A stretch of DNA of 64,000 bases, taken from assembly GCA_023910675.1 (NCBI GenBank), contig JAAVWC010000001.1, positions 186,001-250,000 on the forward strand, written 5' to 3'. Position numbers and translations under genes: made by a program. Position 1 is the stretch's first letter. Each line of letters starts with the position of its first letter. The notes under the pieces are model-generated. The model was not told the origin of the DNA. It was given only the letters and a program-made list of their open reading frames with translations, and ran no database searches. Positions 54,216 to 63,848 of the stretch are shown one piece after another. Origin of the DNA: Gemmatimonas sp. Its GTDB lineage: Bacteria > Gemmatimonadota > Gemmatimonadetes > Gemmatimonadales > Gemmatimonadaceae.

Positions 54216-54335
54216 ATGCGGAAAGTATGCTTGGTAATGTCGGCCCTTTTTCTCAGCGTCGCCGTCGGCATCGAGGCGCGAGCAGCGGACAGCTCTAGCC
54301 AGTCGTACTGCACCGGCTCCTGTCGAAGCGATTGA
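54216..54335 (+). CDS. short exported Cys-containing peptide (39 residues)
   Basis: The frame begins ATG 54216 with a GAGG ribosome binding site eight bases upstream. A signal peptide (MRKVCLVMSALFLSVAVG, Ala-rich end ARAA) leaves a mature part of only about 15 residues, DSSSQSYCTGSCRSD, with two cysteines that could form a disulfide. It is divergent from the DsbA-like gene 250 bp away. In another frame the following 110 bases read as a plausible continuation (PAPVEAIETAQPSATSAG), so a frameshift from a longer secreted protein is possible. The GC is low. No known peptide family is recognised. Confidence 0.45.
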   Translation: MRKVCLVMSALFLSVAVGIEARAADSSSQSYCTGSCRSD

Positions 54336-54579
54336 GACTGCTCAGCCGAGTGCGACAAGTGCTGGGTCATTATTCTGGATGGGACCCGAAACGGATGGTG
54401 CTACGACGGGATTTAGGGGCCTGGCCAAGAGTACCGATCCGTTCGCATAGCCGGCCGCGTGATTGGGGGCGATGAACTCGGCAGATGTTGGACGGTTGCG
54501 AATAGAGCTTTCGCTGGCACCAACTCTTTGACGGCAACAGCCGCCTCTTGGACGAAGTCGGTACTTGCGGCAAAGTGAT

Positions 54580-54744
54580 GCCGCGGTGCCGGTGGGGCGC
54601 CGGTGGGCACCGCCGATTTCCGTCCGATTCTCAAGGCGGAAATGCGCGCGCTCGACGCCGACCTGGCGACGGCGATTGCCAAGACAAGCGATCGCATGAG
54701 CAAGGCGCACCTCGAAGACGCGCGCGAGCAGATCAAAACGATGA
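54580..54744 (+). pseudogene. duplicated 3' end of the metalloprotease gene
   Basis: About 165 bp match positions 52242-52412 of metalloprotease 1 with a handful of mismatches (GTGGGCACCGCCGATTTCCG at the start of both). The frame reads MGTADFRPILKAEMRALDADLATAIAKT and is then lost. The rest of the gene is absent. Copies on both sides bracket the accessory patch 52.4-54.6 kb, which suggests insertion by recombination or partial tandem duplication. Confidence 0.88.
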
Positions 54745-54789
54745 AATGTGGAATTCGCGTTACAGTCATCCCGCGAAGTGACGAAATCC

Positions 54790-55200
54790 GAATCGGCAGG
54801 CATCCCCCGCTGCGCCGGAATCCCCCGCCCTCGGTTCGCCGCGCTCGCAGCTGCTGAGCGGCGAAACCCAGCAGGTGATCGCCGACTGCGACGCCAAGGA
54901 CACGTTGGCCGTGCAGTTCTTCGGCGCCTCGGGCGCGCCGCTGGCCGGTGCCGCCGTGACGTGGTCGGCGACGGGTGGCAAGCGGGCGCTGCAGGCGAGC
55001 ACCACCGATGCCAACGGCATGGCGCGCACCACGATCAAGGCCGACACGAAGGCCGGCACGTCGTACGTGAAGGCAACGGCCGGCGGCGCCGAAGCGGCGT
55101 TCGTGCTGTTCGTGAACGTCGGCGACCCGGCGGCACTCGAAGCAATGGCCATGCGCGCCGGCCCGCGTGGGGTACCCCGCTGGAGAAACGTCGCTGACGT
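54790..55200 (+). pseudogene. fragment of an Ig-like-domain protein
   Basis: An open frame reads PRSQLLSGETQQVIADCDAKDTLAVQFFGASGAPLAGAAVTWSATGGKRALQASTTDANGMARTTI and so on. This is the pattern of bacterial Ig-like (Big-type) domains in secreted surface proteins. There is no start, signal peptide or C-terminus, and the frame dissolves into the palindromic repeat after about 55190. It is a remnant. Confidence 0.6.
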
Positions 55201-55249
55201 ATTCGCTGGTCGTGCTTGGCGAAGCGCCGTGACCAGCGGTAACTGCACA

Positions 55250-55545
55250 ACGGCGGTTCGGGTTGGAACTGCCACCGCAGTTGCTGGACCGCCCCTGCGG
55301 TTCTGGACGGCCCCTGCGGTTGAGGAACACTGCGGTACGGGCGCTTTTCTGGTGGTTGACTCCACAACAACCGCAGTGGCAGTCCCCAGCCACCAGAGCG
55401 TCGCCCCTCCGGCAAAGCCGGTGGGGCGACTTTCCACAGGAACCCCAACCGCAGTACTCCCAAACCGCAGGGGCCGTCCAGAACCGCAGTAGCAGTCCAC
55501 CAACCGCAGTAGCAGTTCCAACCCGAACCGCAGGTCAGCAGGTCA
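55250..55545. repeat. inverted repeat of about 285 bp upstream of metalloprotease 2
   Basis: CGGTTCGGGTTGGAACTGC at 55254-55272 is matched by the complement GCAGTTCCAACCCGAACCG at 55512-55530. Inside, AACCGCAG and CTGCGGTT alternate many times (GCCCCTGCGGTTCTGGACG against CGTCCAGAACCGCAG). No coding potential of its own. It differs from repeat families 1 and 2 but follows the same design of a long stem with degenerate arms. Confidence 0.75.
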
Positions 55546-55632
55546 CCGCAGTACCAGAAGGAGAAGCCGTGCTCTAGACTCAAGGGTCCCGCCACGTGAG
55601 CGGGCGTTCAACCCTCCCTTTCGTCAGGTCCA

Positions 55633-58263
55633 ATGCGCTTTCGCTCCATGCCGCTCGCGATAGCCGTGCTCGCGTTCGCTGCCTGCCAGTCCAAAAAGCC
55701 GGCCACAGCACCGACGCCCGCCAATCGCCCCAATGCCAACGCTGGCGCCCGTCCGGGCAATGCTCCTACCCCCGGACAGCCCACGCCAGGCACCCCGACC
55801 CCCGGTCAGCCCACCCCGGGTGCGCCGGGCCAGCCGCCCGCCGGCGGGCTCCCCAACCTCGCGGGACTCGCCGGTGCCCTCGGGCAACAGGGTGAGCCCA
55901 ACCCGCGCCCGTACGCGCAGGTCATCACGCCGCGCGCCAAAAGCAAGAAGGGCGTGTTCGACGTGCACCAGGTGGGATCGCGGCTGTTCTTCGAAATCCC
56001 CACGTCGCAGATCGGCAAGGATTTCGTGATTACCAGCGTCCTCGCCGGCACGCCCGCCGGTATCGGCTTGAGCGGCACGCTCGGTACCGATCGCCTCATC
56101 CGCTTCGAGCGTCGCGAGAATCGCATTCTCGTCCGCGATGTGAACTACAACAGCATCGCCACCGACAGCCTGCAGCAGACACGTCGCGCCATGTCGCTGA
56201 TCGAGTTCTACCCGATCATCGCGGCCATCAATGTCGAAGCCTACGGCAAGGACAGCGCGGCGGTCATCGAAGTGACGCGCATGTTCACCGGCGGCATTCA
56301 GGAGTTCACCGCCAACGGCCGTCGCGCCACCGTCGACGCGTCGCGTTCGTACATCGAGAAGTTCTCGGCGTTCTCGCGCAACGTGAACGTCACGGCCGTG
56401 CAGACGTTCACGCCCATTGGCGGCGCGGGCGGCATCCCGGGATTGCCCATTCCGGGCTTTGGCGGCGCCGCGCAGGCCACCACCGAAGCGTACGCCTTCT
56501 CCATCGTGCGCCTGCCCGACGAACCCATGATGCCGCGTTTGATGGATGCGCGCGTCGGGTACTTCGGGGAGTTCAAGACCGACTTCGGCTCCACCGAGCA
56601 GCGCGTGCTGTCGCGCCGCTATATCGCGCGCTGGCGTCTCGAGTGCTCCGACCAGAAGGTCGGCAATCTCTGCGCGCCCAAGAAGCCCATTACGTACTAC
56701 GTCGATCCGGCGACGCCCAAGTGGCTCGTGCCCTGGGTGAAGGCGGGCATCGAAGAGTGGCAGCCCGCGTTCGAGCAGGCCGGCTTTGCCAAGGGTATCG
56801 TGTCGGCCGACGCGCCCAACGATCCCGACTTCTCGGGTGAAGATGCGAGCGTCGCCATGGTGCGCTGGCTCCCGTCGCCAGTGGCCAATGCCGTCGGCCC
56901 CAGCACCACCGATCCGCGCACCGGCGAAATCATCGACGCCGACGTGCAGATGTATCACAACATCATGGACCTGCAGCGCAACTGGTACTTCACACAGGTT
57001 GGCCATCTCGACAAGCGCGCGCAGACGTTCCCGTTCCCCGATTCGCTCATGGGGCGCCTCGTGCAGTTCGTCGTCGCGCACGAAGTGGGACACACCCTCG
57101 GCTTCCCGCACAACTTCAAGGGCAGCGCGATGTACCCCGTCGACTCCATTCGCAGCAAGACGTGGGTGGCGAAGATGGGTCACTCGCCGTCGATCATGGA
57201 CTACGCGCGCTTCAATTACATCGCGCAGCCGGAAGACGGCATTGCCCTTGGCGATCTCGTGCCCAAGGTCGGTCCGTACGACAAGTATGCCGTGATGTGG
57301 GGCTACAAGCCCATCCCGGGGGCCAAAACGTCGGACGATGAGAAGGCCGCACTCGATGCGTGGGCGCGCATGCAGGACAGTGTGCCCTGGTATCGCTTCG
57401 CCAGTGATGCCGGTGCCGGCGGTGCCGATCCGGGCGAGCAGTCGGAAGCCATCGGTGATGCCGACGCCGTGCGCTCCACGCGCCTCGGCTTCAAGAACCT
57501 CGAGCGCATCGTGAACCTCGTGGTCCCCGCGTCGACGATCGACAAGACCGCCGACTACTCGCTGCTGCGCGCGACGTACAGCGCCGTGCTGGGACAGTGG
57601 GCCACCGAAGCAAACCACGTGACCAAGATCGTCGGTGGCCGCAACAAGCAGGAAAAGTCCATCAGCCAGGGCGGTCCTGTGTGGACGCCGGTACCAAAGG
57701 CGCGTCAGAAAGAAGCGGTCGCGTTCCTCAACGAGGCGGTGTTCAGCACCCCCACGGCGATGATCAAGACCGACATCCTCAGCAAGCTCGAGTCCGACGG
57801 CAACATCAACCGCATCACCGGTGCGCAGGGACGTGTGCTGGGCTCACTCGTGGCCAACGCGAAGCTGCAGCGCATGGTGGAGTACGAAGCACTCGCCACG
57901 AACAAGAGCACGGTCTACACGCTGGGCGAAATGCTCACCGATCTGCGTCGTGGCCTGTGGAAGGAGATCTACGCCGGGCAGCCCGTCGACGCGTACCGTC
58001 GCCGTTTGCAGACGACGTACCTCGAAGCGATGGCCAGCAAGATCAAGCCGGCCGCCCCGAGCGCACAGGACCTCGCGCTGGCCGCGTTCCTCGGCGGTGG
58101 TATCGTGAACACGCGTGACTTCCGTCCGCTCCTCAAGGACGAAATGCGCGTGCTCGACCGCGAACTCTCCGGCGCCATCGCGCGCACGGGCGATCGCACG
58201 ACGCGTGCGCACCTGCAGGACGCGCGCGATCAGATCAAGACGATGCTCGACACCGAGAAGTAA
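55633..58263 (+). CDS. DUF5117-type zinc metalloprotease, lipoprotein (paralogue 2)
   Basis: This 876-residue paralogue of metalloprotease 1 has the same order of parts. The lipoprotein signal is AVLAFAACQSKKP (Cys at about residue 17). A Pro/Gly-rich linker contains a repeated PTPGQPTPG motif. HEVGH lies at 483-487 with His in FPHNF. Conserved blocks DYARFNYIAQPED, YDKYAVMWGYKP and DPGEQSEAIGDADAV follow. By eye it is more than half identical to the other copy. Both probably act at the cell surface. The upstream gap (55546-55632) holds no other feature. A perfect-palindrome terminator follows. Confidence 0.9.
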   Translation: MRFRSMPLAIAVLAFAACQSKKPATAPTPANRPNANAGARPGNAPTPGQPTPGTPTPGQPTPGAPGQPPAGGLPNLAGLAGALGQQGEPNPRPYAQVITPRAKSKKGVFDVHQVGSRLFFEIPTSQIGKDFVITSVLAGTPAGIGLSGTLGTDRLIRFERRENRILVRDVNYNSIATDSLQQTRRAMSLIEFYPIIAAINVEAYGKDSAAVIEVTRMFTGGIQEFTANGRRATVDASRSYIEKFSAFSRNVNVTAVQTFTPIGGAGGIPGLPIPGFGGAAQATTEAYAFSIVRLPDEPMMPRLMDARVGYFGEFKTDFGSTEQRVLSRRYIARWRLECSDQKVGNLCAPKKPITYYVDPATPKWLVPWVKAGIEEWQPAFEQAGFAKGIVSADAPNDPDFSGEDASVAMVRWLPSPVANAVGPSTTDPRTGEIIDADVQMYHNIMDLQRNWYFTQVGHLDKRAQTFPFPDSLMGRLVQFVVAHEVGHTLGFPHNFKGSAMYPVDSIRSKTWVAKMGHSPSIMDYARFNYIAQPEDGIALGDLVPKVGPYDKYAVMWGYKPIPGAKTSDDEKAALDAWARMQDSVPWYRFASDAGAGGADPGEQSEAIGDADAVRSTRLGFKNLERIVNLVVPASTIDKTADYSLLRATYSAVLGQWATEANHVTKIVGGRNKQEKSISQGGPVWTPVPKARQKEAVAFLNEAVFSTPTAMIKTDILSKLESDGNINRITGAQGRVLGSLVANAKLQRMVEYEALATNKSTVYTLGEMLTDLRRGLWKEIYAGQPVDAYRRRLQTTYLEAMASKIKPAAPSAQDLALAAFLGGGIVNTRDFRPLLKDEMRVLDRELSGAIARTGDRTTRAHLQDARDQIKTMLDTEK

Positions 58264-58278
58264 ACGCCCAAAGGGACC

Positions 58279-58322
58279 AAAGGGGTCAGAGTCGTTGACA
58301 TGTCAACGACTCTGACCCCTTT
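58279..58322. terminator. perfect palindromic terminator after metalloprotease 2
   Basis: AAAGGGGTCAGAGTCGTTGACA (shortened core GGGGTCAGAGTCGTTG) is followed immediately by its exact complement ending in CCCCTTTT. The stem is about 21 bp with little or no loop, and A-rich and T-rich ends make it bidirectional. It contains the CGACTCTGACCCC motif that is scattered elsewhere in the window. Confidence 0.85.
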
Positions 58323-58487
58323 TCGCCACTACGCAGCGCCGACGATTGCCCCAGTGCCCGCACCTCAAGAAGCGCGACGTGAATCACGACAGTACCATGA
58401 CATTCAAAGGGAGGCCGGCCACAGGCGACATCGCACCGACAGAGCCCGACCGCGCCAGATCAATTTCTGGAACCGTGCATGTGGGTT

Positions 58488-59261
58488 TTACTTGGCCGCA
58501 CCCGTGTAATGCCACGACAGCCACAGCGTGTGATTCACTTCGTTCGCGCGGCGCGCAGCGAAAGCATTGTACAGGTTCATATAGCCGACTTCGGTACGCA
58601 CGCGGGCGGACAGCGGTATGCCAATGCCGGCGGTCGCGCGGTTCTGGCCAATGGTGAACGACTGATTGGGTCCGCCCAGCGGCATCAGGAGTTCATCCCA
58701 CGCGAAACCGATGAGTGGACGTCCATGCAGCTTGGCCGAGCCGAGGTTGGCCTGAACCCTCGGCATGTAGCGGAGACGGTTCTGGTACGTGGTGGGCCCT
58801 TCGTCGCGCTCATCGGAGCCAGCGACCGACAGTAGCGGATACGTCCAGCGCTGCTCCAGGCGGTAGCGGTGACTTACCGCAAACTGCCCCGCCTTGTGCG
58901 ACAGCGTGATCTGCTGCCAGGTGCGGTGCTCGCGCGTGGGGTTGGCGATGGGCAGGCTGCCGTAGGGCTGCGTGGCAATCCAGGCGTACCCCGCCGCCAC
59001 GCGCACACCAGGGGTCAGAGTCAATTGCACGCCCGGCCGGAGCAACAGCTGCTGCGGCTCTTCGCCAAGATCCATGCGACGCCACGAGCCGTCAAACCAC
59101 AAGGCCGTGCGCTTGCTGATGGGCTGCTCGACGAATGTCCCCACCCACAGAGCGTCCTGATGCCGGGTGATCCACGGCTGAGCCTGCCCGATGGCAGGAG
59201 CGACAAATACGGCAGCGGCGATCAGCGCCGGCAGCCGACGAAAAAGGGGATTGAGCGACAT
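58488..59261 (-). CDS. DUF2490 family outer-membrane-like protein
   Basis: The signal peptide (MSLNPLFRRLPALIAAAVFVAPAIGQAQ) is followed by a beta-rich body with alternating aromatic residues (LWFDGSWRRMDLGEEPQQLLLRPGVQLTLTPGVRVAAGYAWI) and RHRYRLEQRW-type motifs of DUF2490, a predicted small beta-barrel. It ends NHTLWLSWHYTG, with an aromatic near the C-terminus as in outer-membrane barrels. ATG 59261 was chosen over 59279 because the hydrophobic core follows directly. It is convergent with the metalloprotease; the gap 58323-58487 holds nothing else visible. Confidence 0.78.
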   Translation of the reverse strand: MSLNPLFRRLPALIAAAVFVAPAIGQAQPWITRHQDALWVGTFVEQPISKRTALWFDGSWRRMDLGEEPQQLLLRPGVQLTLTPGVRVAAGYAWIATQPYGSLPIANPTREHRTWQQITLSHKAGQFAVSHRYRLEQRWTYPLLSVAGSDERDEGPTTYQNRLRYMPRVQANLGSAKLHGRPLIGFAWDELLMPLGGPNQSFTIGQNRATAGIGIPLSARVRTEVGYMNLYNAFAARRANEVNHTLWLSWHYTGAAK

Positions 59262-59426
59262 GCCGGGGAGTATAGGCAACTCCGCCTGACGGGTTGAGTT
59301 CCCCGCCCCCGGGCGTCCGGCTTATTCCGCCGAGCAGAACACGCGGGTGGAACGTACTATCGGTAGGTCGGGCGGCCGCCGGTCGCCCCACGCATTGTCC
59401 GTGTCCAGCGACTCCCTCGATCAGCC

Positions 59427-62400
59427 ATGTGGATTGTTTCGCTCGCACTCCGGCGGCCGTACACGTTCATCGTGGGCGCGCTGCTGGTGGTGCTCTTCGG
59501 GGTGCTTTCGGCCCTGCGCATGCCCACCGACATCCTGCCGGAACTCGACGTCCCGGTGGTGTCGGTCATCTGGTCGTACAGCGGACTCCCGCCCGAAGAA
59601 ATGGAGCGGCGCTTCGGCACCACCTTCGAGCGTTCACTCACCACGACGCTCACCGGTATCGAGCATATCGAGTCGCAGTCGCTCGCCGGCATCACCGTGG
59701 TCAAGGTGTTCTTCCAGCCGCAGGCGTCGGTCGAGTCCGCCGTTTCGCAAATTGCCGCACAGGCACAAACCATTTTGCGCACGATGCCCCCCGGGGCGTC
59801 AGCGCCGCTCATCATTCGCTACAACGCCGCCAATGTGCCGGTGCTGCAGCTTGCCCTTGGCGGAGACTCGCTCTCCGAGCAGCAGCTCAACGACCTCGGC
59901 ACCAACGGCATCCGCACCAAACTCGCCACAGTGCGCGGCGCCAGCGTCCCGCAGCCGTACGGCGGGCGCTCGCGCCTCATCAATGTCGACCTCGACCCCG
60001 CGCAGCTGCAGGCGCGCGGGCTCTCCCCCAGCGACGTCAGCGACGCCATCAGCGCGCAGAATCTCGTGCTCCCCGGTGGCACCGCCAAGATTGGCGCGCG
60101 CGAGTACGCCGTGCGTCTCAACGGCAGCCCCACCGCCGTCGAAGCGCTGAACGACCTCCCCATTCGCGTGGTGAATGGCGCCCTCGTGCGCATACGCGAT
60201 GTGGCCCAGGTGCGCGACGGCTATGCCGTGCAGACCAACATCGTGCATCGCGATGGCGTGCGCGGGGCGCTGGTCACCGTGCTCAAGTCGGGCGGCGCCT
60301 CCACCATCGACGTGGTGAACCGCGTGCGCGAGGCGCTCCCCGGCATTCTGGCGTCGCTCCCCTCCGCGCTCAAGGTCGACGTGCTCGCCGACCAGTCGCT
60401 CTTCGTGAAGGCGGCGCTCGAGGGCGTCGTGGTCGAAGCACTCATTGCCGCCTGCCTTACCGCCGCGATGATTCTGCTCTTCCTCGGCAGCTGGCGCTCC
60501 ACACTCATCGTCGCCGCCTCCATTCCGCTCAGCATTCTCACGTCGGTCACGGTGCTCGCGGCGCTCGGGCAGACGCTGAACGTGATGACGCTCGGCGGCC
60601 TGGCACTCGCCGTCGGCGTGCTCGTCGATGACGCCACGGTGGGGATAGAAAACATCCACCGCATGCAGGAGCACGAGCCCGACATCGAGACAGCCATCAT
60701 GCAGGGCGCGGGGCAGATTGCCGTGCCAACGCTCGTCTCGACGTTGGCCATCTGCATTGTGTTCGTCCCCATCTTCTTCCTCAGCGGGGCGGCCGGTTCG
60801 CTGTTCCGCCCGCTGGCCATGGCCGTCGTGTTCGCCATGATGGCGTCGTACGTCATCTCGCGCACGCTCGTGCCCACGCTGGTGAAGTACGCGCTCGAGC
60901 GTGAGCGTACACTCGAGGCACGCCACGCCGGGGCACCACATGCCCGCGGCTTCTTTGCACGCGTGCACCACGACTTCGAAGCGTTCTTCGAGCGGCAGCG
61001 CCTCCGCTATCGCGAGGCGCTCACGCACACGCTCCGCAAACCCGCCATGGTCGTCACCACGGCGCTCTGTGTGCTGGGCTCCGCGGCGCTGCTCGCTCCG
61101 TGGCTCGGGCGCGACTTCTTTCCGCAGGTCGACGCGGGACAAATCCGGCTGCACCTGCGCGCCCCCGTGGGCACGAGACTCGAGGAGACCGCGCGTATCG
61201 TGGCCAACGTGGAAGCGCGCATCCGCACGATCATCCCCCCTGAAGACGTCAGCACCATGCTCGACAACGTCGGCATCGCGTCGACGAGTCTGACGAACCT
61301 CGCGTTCAGCGATAACCCCACCACCGGTGTCACCGACGCCGACCTGCTGCTCGTGCTCTCCGACACACGACGTGGACACACCGCCGAGTATGCGAGTCGT
61401 ATTCGTCGGGTCCTGCGCGAGGAGTTCCCGCAGGTCGTGGTGTTCTTCCAGTCGGCCGATATCATCGGGCAAATCCTCAACGCCGGTTTGCCCGCCCCCA
61501 TCAACGTGCAGGTGAGTGGCAGCAATCGCGCCGAGAACATCGTCGTGGCACGCGCCCTCGAGAAACGGCTGCGCCAAATTCCCGGTGCCGTTGATGTGTA
61601 CCTGCAGCAGCGCACCGAAGCCCCGCAGCTCAACGTGAACGTCGACCGCGTACGCGCGAGCATCCTCTCCATGACACAACGCGAAGTGGCGAGTGATCTG
61701 CTCGTCTCGCTGTCGTCCAGCGGACAAACGCAGCCCAACGTGTGGCTCAGCCCGCAGAATGGCGTGCAGTACAACGTGAATGTGCAAACACCGCAGTATC
61801 GCATGGCCTCACTCGAGGCGTTAGGACAAACCCCAATCCTCGGCGCTACCGGCGGCACCCCGCAGTTTCTGAGCAACATCGCCACCATCTCGCGCGGTAG
61901 CGGCATGGCGGTCGTGAGCCACTACGATGTGGCCCTGGTGTTCGACGTATTCGCCAATGTGCAACACCGCGACCTGGGTGCCGTGTCGAACGACATCGAC
62001 ATGGTGCTGGATTCTCTGCGTCCGTCGCTTCCCAAAGGCACGTCGCTGGTCATGCGCGGTCAGGTGGCGAGCATGCGCGAATCGTACAAGGGACTGCTCA
62101 CGGGGCTCGTCTTCGCCATCGTGCTCGTGTACCTCATCATGGTCATCACCTTTCAGTCGTGGCTCGATCCGCTCATCATCAGCAGTGCGCTCCCCGTGGC
62201 GTTGTCCGGTGTGGTGTGGGCGCTCTTTGCCGCAGGCAATACCATTAGTGTGCCGGCGTTCATGGGTGCCATCATGAGTGTGGGTGTCGCCACGGCTAAC
62301 GGCATTCTGGTCGTGGCGTTTGCCAACGAGCGTATGCAGGACGGCCTGAGTGCGTTCGATGCGGCGATCGATGCCGCGGCCACGCGTCTGCGCCCCGTCA

Positions 62401-62624
62401 TCATGACGGCGGCCGCCATGATCGTCGGCATGATTCCCATGGCGCTCGGCCTCGGTGAAGGTGGCGAACAGAATTCTCCCTTGGGGCGCGCCGTCATCGG
62501 CGGGCTCACCTTCGCGACCTTTGCTACGCTCACGGTGCTGCCGTATGTGTACAGCCGCGTTCGCGCCGGCCTCGCGGTTTCAGCTCCTGCTCGTCCTCAC
62601 GTGTCTTCTCAGGTAACGGCATGA
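59427..62624 (+). CDS. RND-family efflux transporter permease
   Basis: This 1065-residue AcrB/HAE1-type proton-driven pump belongs to the inner membrane part of a tripartite exporter. It has an N-terminal helix with ALRRPYTFIVGALLVVLFG, the porter domain (PEEMERRFGTTFERSLTTTLTGIEHIESQS), a TM4 proton-relay region (LAVGVLVDDATVGIENIHR with Asp-Asp), a second porter repeat and a C-terminal TM bundle (GVATANGILVVAFANERMQDG). Heavy-metal CusA motifs are not evident, so drugs or lipids are likelier substrates. The stop overlaps the membrane-fusion gene (ATGA). Confidence 0.92.
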   Translation: MWIVSLALRRPYTFIVGALLVVLFGVLSALRMPTDILPELDVPVVSVIWSYSGLPPEEMERRFGTTFERSLTTTLTGIEHIESQSLAGITVVKVFFQPQASVESAVSQIAAQAQTILRTMPPGASAPLIIRYNAANVPVLQLALGGDSLSEQQLNDLGTNGIRTKLATVRGASVPQPYGGRSRLINVDLDPAQLQARGLSPSDVSDAISAQNLVLPGGTAKIGAREYAVRLNGSPTAVEALNDLPIRVVNGALVRIRDVAQVRDGYAVQTNIVHRDGVRGALVTVLKSGGASTIDVVNRVREALPGILASLPSALKVDVLADQSLFVKAALEGVVVEALIAACLTAAMILLFLGSWRSTLIVAASIPLSILTSVTVLAALGQTLNVMTLGGLALAVGVLVDDATVGIENIHRMQEHEPDIETAIMQGAGQIAVPTLVSTLAICIVFVPIFFLSGAAGSLFRPLAMAVVFAMMASYVISRTLVPTLVKYALERERTLEARHAGAPHARGFFARVHHDFEAFFERQRLRYREALTHTLRKPAMVVTTALCVLGSAALLAPWLGRDFFPQVDAGQIRLHLRAPVGTRLEETARIVANVEARIRTIIPPEDVSTMLDNVGIASTSLTNLAFSDNPTTGVTDADLLLVLSDTRRGHTAEYASRIRRVLREEFPQVVVFFQSADIIGQILNAGLPAPINVQVSGSNRAENIVVARALEKRLRQIPGAVDVYLQQRTEAPQLNVNVDRVRASILSMTQREVASDLLVSLSSSGQTQPNVWLSPQNGVQYNVNVQTPQYRMASLEALGQTPILGATGGTPQFLSNIATISRGSGMAVVSHYDVALVFDVFANVQHRDLGAVSNDIDMVLDSLRPSLPKGTSLVMRGQVASMRESYKGLLTGLVFAIVLVYLIMVITFQSWLDPLIISSALPVALSGVVWALFAAGNTISVPAFMGAIMSVGVATANGILVVAFANERMQDGLSAFDAAIDAAATRLRPVIMTAAAMIVGMIPMALGLGEGGEQNSPLGRAVIGGLTFATFATLTVLPYVYSRVRAGLAVSAPARPHVSSQVTA

Positions 62625-63802
62625 AGCGCTCACAACGCGGTCGTTTGGCGCCGCTGGTTCTGTTCTTCGCTTTTGCGGCGCTGCTGGTGGCCGGGGCGTT
62701 GCCGCGCCGCGCGCAATCGCGGGCTCGCGACACCGAACGCCGCGAAGCCAATGCGGCGCCCTCGGTATTCACCGAAACGGTTACCAGCGACACCGCCAGC
62801 ACGCCGCTCGAGGTGCCCGGCACCGTAACCGGGCTTCACGAAACTTCCATATTTGCGCGCGCAAACGGATTCGTGCGGTCGCTCCGCGTCGACATCGGCT
62901 CGGTGGTACGCACCGGCGACACGCTGCTCGTACTCGACATGCCCGAAGTCCGCGAGCAAGCCGGGCAGGCCTCGGCCGTGCTCGAGCAAGTGGAGGCAAG
63001 CGCCGCACTGGCGCGCGCAACGCTCACGCGCTGGAAGCAGCTGGCCTCGCAGGGTGTCGTGACACCGCAGGAGCTCGACGAACGTCAGGCGCAGGCTACC
63101 GTGGCCGAAGCGAATGTGCGGGCGGCGCGTGCGAACGTGTCCAACCTGCGCGAAGTGCAGCGCTTTGGAGCCGTCACGGCGCCATTCACGGGGATTGTCA
63201 CGGCACGCAGCATCGACATTGGTTCGCTGGTGGTGGCCGGCGCCGCAGCGGGAGCGCGGCCGCTGCTCACGTTGGTCCAGACCGACACGCTCCGCGTGAT
63301 GCTGCAGGTACCGCAAAGCGCGGCGGCGCGCATTCGTCTGGGGATGTCGGCCAAGGTGCTGGCCCGTGAACTCGGCGACACCAGTTTTGCCGGTACCGTG
63401 GTACGCACCGCCGGCGCCTTTGATGCGTCCACGCGCACGCTGCTCGCGGAAGTGCACATTCCCAATCGCGACCGCCGACTGTTGCCGGGCATGTTCGCGC
63501 AGGTGTCGCTCAAGGTGCCGTCGGCGGGGGCGTCGCTGCGCATTCCGGCGATTGCGCTCATTGTGCGCGCGGAGGGGACGCTGGTGGCGCGCGTTGATGG
63601 CAACACCGTGCATCTCGTCCCCGTCACGCTTGGTCGCGACTTCGGCACGAGCATTGAAGTGCTCGATGGGGTGCGCCTCGGCGACGCGCTGGTGGTGAAC
63701 CCGGTGGAAACGCTGTCGGACGGGGCGACGGTACGGGCGATTGCGCGTGGGGCTGAGCCCAAGGCCGCGGCCCCATCGGCGAAGCCGACCGCCAAGCCGT
63801 AA
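62621..63802 (+). CDS. RND efflux membrane-fusion (periplasmic adaptor) protein
   Basis: The 393-residue adaptor bridges the pump and an outer-membrane channel. An N-terminal anchor (LVLFFAFAALLVAGALP) is followed by the lipoyl domain (ANGFVRSLRVDIGSVVRTGDTLLVLD), an alpha-hairpin (about residues 100-165), the returning lipoyl half (VTAPFTGIVTARSIDIGSLV), a beta-barrel (LPGMFAQVSLKV) and a membrane-proximal domain. It is coupled to the pump gene by ATGA. No TolC-type gene is visible before the window ends. Confidence 0.92.
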   Translation: MKRSQRGRLAPLVLFFAFAALLVAGALPRRAQSRARDTERREANAAPSVFTETVTSDTASTPLEVPGTVTGLHETSIFARANGFVRSLRVDIGSVVRTGDTLLVLDMPEVREQAGQASAVLEQVEASAALARATLTRWKQLASQGVVTPQELDERQAQATVAEANVRAARANVSNLREVQRFGAVTAPFTGIVTARSIDIGSLVVAGAAAGARPLLTLVQTDTLRVMLQVPQSAAARIRLGMSAKVLARELGDTSFAGTVVRTAGAFDASTRTLLAEVHIPNRDRRLLPGMFAQVSLKVPSAGASLRIPAIALIVRAEGTLVARVDGNTVHLVPVTLGRDFGTSIEVLDGVRLGDALVVNPVETLSDGATVRAIARGAEPKAAAPSAKPTAKP

Positions 63803-63848
63803 GGCGAAGCCACAACCCCGTGAAATGTTTCCTCCTCCAGTGAGTCCC

